In this document: positions 11,887 through 22,304 of the stretch, in pieces
Layout: every line of letters starts with the position of its first letter
Numbering within the stretch: position 1 is the first letter of the stretch
DNA from: Antrodiella citrinella
Taxonomy: Eukaryota; Basidiomycota; Agaricomycetes; Polyporales; Steccherinaceae
Direction: 5' to 3'
DNA length: 45,375 nucleotides
NCBI GenBank assembly: GCA_004802725.1
Contig: SGPM01000227.1
Coordinates: 1 to 45,375 of the forward strand
Notes under the pieces: generated by a model
Told to the model about the DNA's origin: nothing
Database searches by the model: none
What the model saw: the letters and a program-made list of their open reading frames with translations, nothing else
Program-made: the position numbers and the translations under genes

Positions 11887-14294
11887 TCAGAACAGCTCTA
11901 CGGAGTCGTAGACGAAGTCAGGACTCAAGAAATCCGACCCATTACTTCCTGAGAATGACATTGATTTCGATCGTGTTCTGCCCATTCACCAAAACGCCGC
12001 TAGGGATGTCGCAGTCGTATAGCTCGTTGATTCCATGCCAGGTACCTCGGGTTATACCTTGGGAATCTATACTGGCGGGTGCTGCAATCACGAAGAGGTG
12101 AGCGTGCTGTTACAGTGCCAATAAAAGCCGGTTCACTTGAACTCCAGCTATTGACTTGGATTGAGGGTCTTCCGCCTTCATATGCTTCATTAGTCCTGAT
12201 CCCCAGCCTTGCGCCAATCTGATTCGAGGAAGCACTCCATCTAATGGTAGTCGGATTGTTCACGTCTTTGAATTGCGTCTGATAGGGGTACGTGTGAGCA
12301 CAGCGGACGTCGAAGCTTCCCAAAGGACGTACCATGGGGAACTGGTTTGCGGAATTGCCGATATTGAATTGGATTGGGCCCCAACTGCTCATACGAGTAT
12401 CGGACCTGGTAGCAATGTCCAGCAAGCGCATACGAACGAGGTAAAGCGGCCCCTTACGGATGCATCGTCTCGATCTTGTCAGCATTTAATGCGTTCCGTC
12501 CGCGGTACCTAGTCAAAGTGCCGTCAGATGTATTGTTCCGAAGAGATTGAATGTGTTCTCAGATCGTCGAAGGCCGACTGACGTTGGATCGGAGTGAAGT
12601 TGATTCTTGTCCACCAGCATTCACGTTGACCTATGCAAAAATTCGAGACGTTCCAATGCTTCGTTGACTCATAACGTACTGTAGCACTGCCTACCTCCAA
12701 TTCACCTTCATACAAAGTAGCCGTGTATGTGCCCGGTTTCATCAAAGGGCTTGTGAAAGAACCTCTGCAAGCGTGTCAGTAATTGAATCTTCCTGAGGGG
12801 GACTATAATAGTAACATACCCGTTACCGCTTGCCCAGTACTATGCAGCAGAGTTCTAGGACAGGCGATGTGCTTCAGTAAATATCTATACTTGAGTATGT
12901 TAGCAGGACTCACTTTGAATCCAATGGTAATCTGTAGACCCGACAAAGTGCCCAAGTAGGTGCCTTGTTACAGAACCGCGTCCAGACGCGGGAACATAGC
13001 CCTGCAAACCAAGGTTGCTGAAAAACGAGGTGTCCAAGCTGGCTGAAGGAGCTCCACCGGCAGTCACAGCAAGGGCATATGGGCCAAAGAAACCAGTGCG
13101 GTAGCTCTCAGCTGACACAAGGTCAGACGTAGGGAAATCAAGTATCGAAGTATTCGCTTACTCTGCTCGTGACCGCTGTTCATGTAGAAGTACACTTCCT
13201 GCTGCACTGACCCTTGATTGTCAATGTCTGAATTTCCGAGTCAAACGTATCAGTCAGTGGCATGAATTTTTGAGCACGGAACTAGCACATACCGCGGAAG
13301 AATAGTCCCCCGGAACTTGACTCGTACCCTGTGCCAGGGATGATCATGTAGACACCCACACCGTTACACCGTGGACTTGGTCCTCGATGCGCACCTGAGC
13401 ATACTCGAGTCAGGAGACCGACGGCACAAACGCAACGTGAGCACCGACACTTGAGTAGAACTTCAAGCGTGTTTGTTCGTCGACCAGGTAGACATCTGTG
13501 CCCTCGATGACCTGGCCATTGTTCATCTCTGAGGCGATAGGACCGTTGGGTAGGGCCGATTTGGATAGCCTAACGATGAAGCACAATTCGCCGACGCTGG
13601 ATTCGGCGGACGCATACGTACCAATGCACAAAGTATTCGTATCCGATCTAACAATGTAATAGTGCGCCTGCAGTGTTTGAATTACTGAGCCACGAAATCC
13701 GGTCAAAGGGACAAAAATTGACCGACAATGGTGCTGGTGCGAATTGTAATGACAGCGATGTTGTTGTTTACGGACGAAGTAACGGTCGCCGAACCCAGAA
13801 TCCACGGCGAAGCTGTTTCCTGACATGGTGACGCCGAAGGCAGCGAAAGCCACCTGGACGTATATCAGGAGTCCTATACTATATTGGACTGTCACGATCG
13901 GTTCGCCAGGACCTAGATGTCGACAGGCTGAGATTTCTCTGCACTCCCACCCCTGGGCACCGTCAAACTTGTACACTAGACATAGAACAGTGTTCCGAAC
14001 AGCCTCTAGGTAACCGATTGTCGGAGAAACCAGGCGGAATGGACGAGCAAAACGGGCAGTCCGTCACGCTGTGATCTGCTTGCCGCGCTCGGAGGCTTGC
14101 CAAGCGCCTCATTTTGGAGAGCTTTGGAGCGAATGTGCGAGCGGATCCATGGTGACTTTCTGTGACTGATACGTGACCCTGTCGATACCTAGGTCCTGGC
14201 GAACCGATAGTCCAATATAGTAAGACTGAATGCTGCCATTCCAGAAGAGAGAGGGCACAACTCGGAGTGCGACCAGACTTGAAGTGAGGTTCAA
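11887..14294 (-). pseudogene. Rhamnogalacturonan lyase (polysaccharide lyase family 4), decayed
   Basis: Minus-strand fragments match the PL4 rhamnogalacturonan lyase order. They are AAFGVTMSGNSFAVDSG, GTYASAESSVGELCF, LSKSALPNGPIASEMNN, IPGTGYESSSGG, ESYRTGFFGPYALAVTAGG, LMKPGTYTATLYEGELEVG, NADKIETMHPSDTRMSSWGP, QFKDVNNPTTIRWS, GGRPSIQVNSWSSSEPA and RGTWHGINELYDCDIPSG. An intact enzyme would be secreted and cleave the pectin rhamnogalacturonan-I backbone. Lesions seen: loss of about 25 residues plus frame breaks near 13790; a 1-base loss near 13365; an extra base near 12966; a TAG stop (12840-12842) inside NSAA*YW; frame damage near 12500-12550; and an extra C near 11952 that shifts the last ~20 residues. 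Several ordinary introns between fragments remain spliceable, so this was a gene, not a processed copy. Start and end are approximate. Confidence 0.85.
13876..14223. repeat. Imperfect inverted repeat (~50 bp arms) around the PL4 5' end
   Basis: The arm at 13876-13929 (core TTCGCCAGGACCTAG) recurs in inverse orientation at 14178-14223 (core CTAGGTCCTGGCGAA). Flanking matches extend to ACTATATTGGACT and TCGACAGG. The left arm has a 6-nt insertion relative to the right one. The spacer is about 250 bp. The repeat lies between a possible signal-peptide start (14294) and the first recognisable PL4 residues, so it may have disrupted the 5' end. It could be a foldback element or a local inverted duplication. 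Confidence 0.7.
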
Positions 14295-14979
14295 CCACCC
14301 TCCTTATATGCCGACTCGCGAGCAGACCTCATCGTTTTCCACCGAGCAGGGATTGCGCGATCCTTCGCAATTACTATTTGCAGAACCCTGCGCGATGTTG
14401 ACCTATACAATTCGGAAAAAGCTAAAAGGTCCGAGTTCGCAAAAAGCTCGGTGTTGCCATTGTGGGCGACTCCAGCATGAAAACCGGAGGGGTGTGCCGG
14501 CGGCGGTGAAAGAAACGCGAGAACCATGGGCAAGAACAAAGTCGTCAACAGACCTGCGATTTAGAACATACGAGATGGATACGGACTATTGCCCCCCTGC
14601 CGATCAATCTAGGTGAGATGCGTGCAGTGAAGACTCGACGGCGAAGCTACTTCTCGAACGTGCGCACGGTGTCCGTCGTATTGCAATTGCAAAAACAAAG
14701 GAGGATGACCTGCAGCAAACGCAGTCAAATCATATGAAGCAGGATGTAGCATAGATACGCACCAACTGTCCAAATATACACCATGCTTCTTGGGCCACGA
14801 CATAGTGGAGAAAGTTAGGATGCGTGGCGACGGTGGCATCACACCTCAGACAAGAGAAGGATCAACTGAAATCGACGGAAGCCAGAGGAATCCATAGTAT
14901 GATATTCTTAACTTAGAGCACATAACGTTAAAGGGTATTGCACAATGTGAAATATAGAGATATGAAAGATGTGGGCGTA
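14295..14979. other. Intergenic
   Basis: This lies between the 5' end of the PL4 relic and the 3' end of the GRASP gene. A CATATAAGG TATA-like box on the minus strand near 14310 could have served the PL4 gene. I see no ORF with coding character. Confidence 0.4.
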
Positions 14980-16733
14980 CTAATCAACACTCGTGAGACT
15001 CCCCGTTGAAGTAACCTCACTAAGATCAGTGAAATCCGTTCCAGCCACGCTGGCCCCATCATGGTCGTCATCTTCTTCACCGCGGCCACCGCTTGCGAAC
15101 CTCGGTGTAGTTGAATAGTCTCCTGCCCTAGGACTGGGGCCAAAATCCCATGAGTTTGAAGGGGTCCTGGGACTGAAATTGAGACCTATTTGTAAATCAT
15201 AGTGAGATAGCGTCCAAGAAAAAGATGAGCAGAACGCGAACCGTTCATCAATGATCCGAAGGGACGAGCTTGGGTAGGTGTTCCAACACGAGGCACATTG
15301 AAAGATGCTACGCGACTGGCTGCCACAGGTGTCCTGCGTTCAACAGAGTCTGTGGAAAACTGTCTGACAGCAGGTCGCATTGGTGTTGGTGAAACCAGTG
15401 GGGGATGATCCACGATGATTTCTGCGGCCCGTGCACTCTGACTCTCGGAGTCATTGTGATCAGTTTCATAAAGTATAGCGTTGTCACCCTTCTCCTCAAG
15501 GCGATCAAGGGTATTGGGGGCAGACTGTATACGGGGGGTTTCGGGGCCATAACTAAGATCTTCCTGACTGTTCCTGTAGTCGGTTGAATCGCAAGAAACA
15601 TTTATGACTCAACCGAGCCAACGTACAAAGACGGGGTATGATTATGGGAGGCGGACTCATCATGAACGTAATTCCTGGCATAATTCTCTCGTTCCCATTC
15701 CTCTTGTTCCCAGCGAATCCTCTCTTCAGTCTGTTCAGGTGACTCTGCGTCGGCGGGCACGAATAGCTGCTGTTCTTCGTATTCGTCTAGAGACTCGAGA
15801 AGCTCTGCAGGTATTGAACCAGGTTCCCGGCTCTCAGGGATAGGTGGTATTCGATGAAGCAGACCAAATCTGAAATAGGACGTAGCAAATGAGTGTTGGA
15901 AATCATTCGGCAAGGATGACACGTACCCGAAGACGCAACCAAGGAGACCTTCACCGCCCCAATGTCGATTCGGGACCAACACTACTTCCCGAATATTGCT
16001 AAAAACAATCACTATTAGTAGTCGCTGCAACCATATAAGGTGTGATACGCACTCGAAGTCAAAGTTATAAACATACACTCGCAGAGGTTTCTCAATATGC
16101 TGTGAAACGTGCCCATCAGCCAAGTATACGAAACAAATCCGCATTATGGACGTACTGCCTCCACGACCTCATAAAAGTCACTCTCCGCGCTAAGGATACC
16201 ACCAGACCATCCAATGATCCAGTCACCGTATGGCACCAGTCCAGCACTCTCCGCCGGGCTTCCCTCCAACACGTCTAGCACATGCCAGACATTGTCCATG
16301 CTCGTCTCCGGGATACACATTCTCATGCTTAGTCCCAGCAGCGAAGGCTTCCGATCAGGATCAGGCTCCTGCGCATCGGAGGCCACGAGATGAGGCATAG
16401 ACCATTCTCGCGAAGGAATGATGGGTACCACTGAAGCATATTCAGAACGCGAAGATGCCATAATGAACGTGACGCACCTCGAGTACTCTGATTCTTGCTA
16501 TTCCAAACCAGTAGGTTCAACGGCCGACCCTCATACTTCTCCACAATCTTCTCCAGCTCCGCCACGTCTAAATTCCCAGTGCTACTAGGCGTTGCAGTAT
16601 CCCCTTGAAACCCAATGATGAAATCGAAGAACGGTTCAATAGTTGTCTCGGACGCTGGCGAGATAGGTGTAACACGTAGGACATGCAGTCCGCGTGGTGG
16701 GGCCTGTGATGCCGTAGACTGGCCTGCACCCAT
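14980..16733 (-). CDS. grh1: Golgi reassembly stacking protein (GRASP / Grh1 family)
   Basis: There are seven exons on the minus strand: 16733-16478, 16430-16156, 16099-16053, 15998-15927, 15869-15627, 15573-15242 and 15185-14980. They give 476 aa and all phases join. The start MGAGQS has Gly2, fitting the N-myristoylation known for GRASP65-type proteins. Two PDZ-like halves follow: GLHVLRVTPISPASET...EGRPLNLLVWNSK, then VLEGSPAESAGLVPYGDWIIGW and VYVYNFDFD...VPNRHWGGEGLLGC. The signature GFGLLHRIPPIP closes the GRASP core. The C-terminal ~230 residues are low-complexity, rich in S, T, P and E, as in other GRASPs. By family knowledge it acts on cis-Golgi and ER-exit membranes in stacking and unconventional secretion. 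A reading that stops at VGSVES would be intron read-through; the spliced version continues in frame for two more exons. Confidence 0.92.
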
Positions 16734-17557
16734 GGTAATGCGACAATAGTCCGAAGTTTAACGGATGAAATTCTGTGAGAGAAATGGTCACGCTCAGCGG
16801 GACAAAGGCGTGTCTTGCCACAAGACATACCACAATGTTCGAACCTCAACTTGGAAACACGCTTGTTCGCCGAGCCGCACTATGGACATTTATGTCAAAA
16901 CATGAATAACAACAACTTCTTTATCAAACATACCTGGTCACTTTGGAAGAGGAGTTCAGGTCAAGTTCGCACGTACTGACATCGCAGTTGGATGAAGAGT
17001 GAAGTGGTGGTTGGCGGCAGCGGCAAAGCGGACCCTAGACGCCCATTCTGACGTACTTTCGTTCTTACTCACCTTATAAGGCAACTGCAAGTGGTTTGGC
17101 CTAGTTCTTTGCCCGAGTTCAACGCGACAATGCAAGAAAACAAGGAGTTAGTGGGAATAGAAATGTGTTAATACAGTTAAGGAAGGTCTACGGAAGCTTT
17201 CCACCGCAGAGAAATAGTTACGTTTCGGTAGTCCACTCGCCGGACAAATTCTCGAAGGCCGCACTGGCCTTGAGACGATTGTTCCGTTTTGTTTATAGCA
17301 CAAGAAGCTCACTAAACAAATGCGTAAAAATTTGGGACATGTGTGGCCACTTGAGAACCACAAGCTCTCTCGAATGCAGAGGTTACTCGCAGTGCTACGT
17401 CTCCTGAGCGCGTATACGTCGGTTAAAGTAGTCGGCTGACCTGCAAGATAAACCAGATGCGCAAGAAAGACTCGGGCTCCTGTGAGACCGTGAGCAAAAA
17501 CAAGCTACAAGAGAGAGATAGCAGCAAAGACTCTCATTCTAGATCTAAATCAAATTT
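16734..17557. other. GRASP upstream region, no gene seen
   Basis: This presumably holds the GRASP promoter just upstream of 16733. I find no supported coding exon; the plus-strand 57-81 codon frames here have no recognisable motif. Confidence 0.4.
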
Positions 17558-18115
17558 TCAGAACGGAAACGACGCGGATAAACTGCGCGGTTTAGTACTA
17601 GCTGTTGCACACAAGATTTGCCTCGTCCTTCGAGAGACGGAGACGGTGATGTGGGGTCCCCGCCGGCGACTTTCTGGAACACGACTTCTCCGCAACGGAT
17701 GAGAAAGCTTGATCTGTCCAAAGTCGGTACCATCAAGCGAACGCACATCAGGAGACATTCGCTGAGAATGTTTGTTCAACCTTTGTCCCGCGAAGTTACC
17801 AAGGTCATACCGAGCTTCAACCGTTGAGTCTTCAGATTTGACCACCGCATCGCATTCGACGTCACTGGGCAATTGAAACGAATTGTCTGTGAGAACTGGA
17901 CTATCGGAGAACAATCAGCAAAAATTGGACACAAAATCACGATGAAGGACGTAAGCACACCGGCCAGATAAATATCCTCGTGGCACAAGCCCATCCTTGT
18001 CCTTTAGACGACATGTACGGCCTAGCGTTAGATTTGCGTGACGAGATACCTCTTCAGTAATAGACTCCAGATAGACTCTGTAGTGTCTGGTGGGTCCACT
18101 TTCCCAGACGCTCAA
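17558..18115 (-). CDS. Hypothetical protein, two-exon model
   Basis: Two minus-strand ORFs join in phase across a good 60-nt intron. The exons are 18115-17961 and 17900-17558, the donor is GTGTGC, a CTGATT branch-like box is present and the acceptor is GATAG. The predicted protein is 165 aa and includes ITEEVSRHANLTLGRTCRLK and LPSDVECDAVVKSEDSTVEA. I do not recognise a family. The spacing of the hydrophobic and ECDAV/YDLGNF segments faintly recalls carbohydrate-binding beta proteins, but I would not assign it. Upstream exons may exist, because a further open minus frame lies at 18241-18582. It could equally be a chance ORF pair in a decaying region. Confidence 0.25.
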
Positions 18116-21100
18116 TATCGAATGAATCCATGTGAACGGGAGTTGGAGTTAGTACTTTCCGGGACTACGCTCGAAAGCATCTCCGATATACGATGGGAGA
18201 TTTCGGTCAAACGATCGACCGCACGGTACCGTGAGTCAGTTTACTTCTTGTCTTGAAGTATATAGCCAGGACGTAGATCACACGGGCATATGTCATCTAA
18301 TCCTAAACGTGGAGTTATCCTGTGATCAAGTGAGGATAGTACATTAAGAGGTAGTTGACGCTCACGAAGTCCAAAACAAAAAGTGTAGCCTGTGGGCAGA
18401 CCACGGATCTTCGAATTATTTCCCCCGAGAAATATCCAGAAGCCGATGTGCGGGTTGGAAGCTTCTGGAAATTGTGCACAAGAAAAAAGTATGTGGTCCT
18501 GTACTAGGCACACCCATCCTTTGACGGCACTAAGTTGGGATTTACTAGCAGAACAGAAACAACAGTAGTACCTAGAGGTCAAATATCAGAAGTAATCGAA
18601 CGTCAGAGCGCATATATGCCATTGAACGTGTAGCACCTACAAAACAAGTGTATGAAGAATTCGATGAACGTTTTCACATTTTTGGCATCCAGGATCTTCA
18701 CAATCTTGAACAAGAGTCGGTCGTACAGTCATATCCTGGGATTTGTTCCATGTCAACTATAACAGTAGGATGTGAAGTTATGCCACTGCTGGTGCCGCGG
18801 CGGTGACTTGGTAATTTGTAAACCAGAAAGTTTCTGAAGACTGCCGGGCGGAGTATGAATGAATTGTGACAGCAAGTAACCCCACTGGCAGTGACACACG
18901 CGTCGGTAGTCACACTATGGTTAGACGCCCATTCGGAGGTCGCGTTCACAGGTGGTCGTGACTCGTTATATCGTGGTGTTCACTGACGCGTCCTAGTAGT
19001 AGTATCCTGTGGACGATGGGTGTCGCGAAAGTTGAACAGAATGAGGCATGTCGCATGTTCTTTTATCCAGGTTTTCCGCTGATGCATCTGCTTTGCAGTT
19101 GTCGACTTCTGTTCTTTTGTTGGCACCACATCAGCCTCCGAAATCTCACATGCGCACTGGGGTTACACTGCCCTACAATGCGAGCGCAGCAAAGTTCGAT
19201 TATTTTACTACGCTGTGGACGAGTAATTCGCCGAAGACAGCTTTCCGATAGCTTCGAGATCGCGAAGGAAAGGGTAGGAGAGGACCGAGAGTGGCGAGAG
19301 CAGACGAACAGGGACTTGAAACGTTAGTCCCATCCTCTTCAAGAGACCTTGGGAAGAACTCGTGAGGCTGCAAACGCATCTCTTGCGCTCGCAGCCCGTC
19401 ATGCTACTTGGGTCATAGCAGACGAGACAATGATCGCTGGCGTACCTTGGATGCAACACCGCTTTTCGAAAGAGCAAAAGTTTGGATGCTTTGGAAGCCC
19501 TGCAGGATGGAAACACTCTCTGAGATGTCCCTTGGTATCTTGCTCCTAGCGGCGGCCACTGCCGTGTACTGACCATACCCTGAACTGGATGTATCCCTGA
19601 TTTACATCCACTCTCTGTTGGGACCAGTACTTCCTGAAGGCACCTCGGTGGACTTTGGCCATCTCGTCGCAGTTATTCTTGCCAACAACTGTCTTGAACC
19701 TCAGTGTTTTCCACGCGCAGTGTCGCTTCTTACAGGACCGTTCACTATGTCAGGGACGCCACATTTGCTTCGTTCCGTGTCGCTCTAGGTGACCATTTAC
19801 CTGCTACAGAGGCCAGCTGACCGTGACCTATAATTGGTGGTTTGCTATGATCGTGGAGTTTCTGCACTCAACGGTGGAGCAATCTTCAACAAGACTTACT
19901 CGGCGATAGACACTATTCTTACTGTGGTTTGCAACCAAACTCGGGAATCGGAAGAGGATACGTGCATGAAGGCAACTTACCAGGTGTCCTACTCTTCTGC
20001 AATTCCGGCACAACATTCACACATTACTCACAAATTCTATGAAACAGTCCCGTAATTCAATGTCATGTTGCTTGCCCCGCAGATTGTTCAATGGCCCCAT
20101 ACCATGAAGGACCCTTGTTTAATGCTTCGCTCGCTTCCACCGGAACCTCAAAGCCGAGGCACGTCGTTCAGGATGACGTGGGCAACGCCGCCACCGTGCT
20201 TCGCTTCGTCGTACTTTTGCTCGTCTCGCTCGTAATGTCCCCGGGTCGTCTAGGGTCGGGCTTCTCGCTACCACATTCTTCCATCGAAAGTTTCTTCGTG
20301 ATGACAACTCCGAGAATGTATGAGAGTCTTCACAGAGACCCTTGTTTATCGTCAGCTGAACGTGGGGCGCGCAGTGTCAGGAACTCACGGACGAGGCGGA
20401 GGCGCTCCCGGTGACTCAGTAGTCCGCTCCAGACATCTCGACAATCCTACTTCGACGTTCCTACTTCGACGTGTTCACGGTCCTCACATCAATCCCCATC
20501 CGAAACGACGTCCGATCATCCTCAGGAAACGAACGAGGAACGTGTATCCCGACCTGCGTGGATTTGCTTATCGTATGATTGCGGCATGTCACGCACGCAA
20601 ACGACCCCTGCGTTCCATTTCCCAGTTCGATTTGACTGGAATGCTTTGGCAAGAGCATAATTCATGATTGAGGAACACGGTACCGGAGTTCGACGTGCTC
20701 ATGTCTCATGTCTGATATTGACATTGACAGCGACACTGTCAACTGTCGCGTTATCTGGCATAACAGCTCACAAACCTTGCAATGGTTTACGAGACGCTAG
20801 GATATTACCGTCAGTCGAAGACGGGTTGAAGACGGATGCTGTGTCGCTCGGGACCGTGATCCATCGTGCCCCCTTCTCCAACCAGATCCACAGCTGGTCA
20901 CGCTTCTGACCTGGGCACGCGCACAGAACATCGCCTAGCTGTCCTCGCAGACGATAGGGACGCTCATCCGAAGCAGCGCGACAGGACCGGCGCGCAAGAG
21001 GTTTTGAAAGGTCTTGGAGAGTCTCGTGAACACATATCCTGGGATGTGGATTCCATTCCCACTCCGAGAATGGGCATAGATGGTGTCACGGCCGCGGTGC

Positions 21101-22304
21101 ACGCTGATGACCCCGTGATGGTATCCCAAGTTCTGGGAGATGCTCGTCAAGGACAAAATGAACTTTGACGGAGGTCAGCCAGGTTTATACGAGATGCCGC
21201 ATTCCATTCAATACGGAAACCAACGTCACTTGTCACAATGACAAGTTGGATTGGGTCGAAGGACAAGCGATATTTACGGAAAACGAACGTGACACGCTAG
21301 CATTCGTCCCTCGTGGGCTGAGACAGAGCAAGCTTTGGGTTTTCGTGTACTCCGCCGCCACCTCCGCGCCCGTTGGGTAACACGACACTCTATAGGGGCC
21401 GAGGTCGCACTGATGATCACCGGATGTTCTATCTGGAAGAAGTGATTTCCCAATGCACATACCTTCGGGCGCTACAGGTCGCTCATACAGACTCCGGATG
21501 GACGACGTCGAGGAGAAGGACGATGACGGTCATATGGGACGAGGCGGCGGAAGCCTCGCGCGCCATCCATGAGCCGCGGGGAGAGCATCATGCGCTGAGA
21601 CCAGGTGGATGAGACGTGCAAGATGCTGGGCAGTCTTCAAGTTCCGAAGGCTCTTTCACGTGGGTATGGGTCCGAAGCCTTGCAGGATGACGACGAGTGC
21701 TGGAAGGATAGCTGGACCGGTGGCAGTGAGAGGTAGACGTGACAATAATGCTGAGGCTTGGGTATTCGCAAAACTAGACCACGAAGGAAGTAGTTTTCTC
21801 GTGGGATGATCAGATACATGTAGCACAAAAGGTAGGATGCACCCGTGCAATGGAATGTGGGGTAAAGCCGAAAATGAGCCATGAGGTCTCCGAGAATGGG
21901 GACCCGTGACGGGGTGGGCTGTTTGTCTCTGGATTTCTTGTTGCAAGTTGGAATGTCCTGCGATGGAAGGGTTCTGGCTAATTGAGATCTGATTTTGCTC
22001 TGAACCGTGTCGAAGCGAGCGTCCAACGTAGCAGCACGAGAACAAACAAAGCTGATCCGTGGCAATCCTCTTATTTGAACCCTTTGTGCTCCAGCTGTGA
22101 AATCCGTTTGCTCACAGACCTCCCTGCTCTCCCTCTTTCTCCTGCTGCTTGCGAGCGGATTGCGATTGCGATTCCAGCGTTCGCGTTAAGTCGTATCCTG
22201 CGCGTTTCGCTGTCCTTGAAGTCTTTCGAGATCCCGGACCGCTCTTCTGAATCTCGTCGACCTCGAGCATCCATCATCATCCCCGCATTCGACAGTCTTT
22301 CCCC
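18116..22304. other. Gene-poor 4.2 kb stretch
   Basis: Only short, mutually inconsistent ORFs occur here. A few patches look protein-like when read alone, such as the plus strand near 21135-21230 (FWEMLVKDKMNFDGG) and near 19640-19790 (LLGPVLPEGTSVDFGHLVAV). Each is cut by stops and does not join to neighbours by splice signals. There is a 14-15 bp tandem duplication (CCTACTTCGACGT twice) near 20452-20480. I cannot name any gene; a decayed gene or transposon is possible. The pyrimidine-rich stretch 22100-22300 is probably the promoter of the next gene. Confidence 0.4.

Noticed and set aside
16144..21809. Possible mating-type or pheromone receptor locus in the gene-poor interval
   Set aside because: No homeodomain, seven-helix receptor or CaaX-ended pheromone peptide could be read on either strand.
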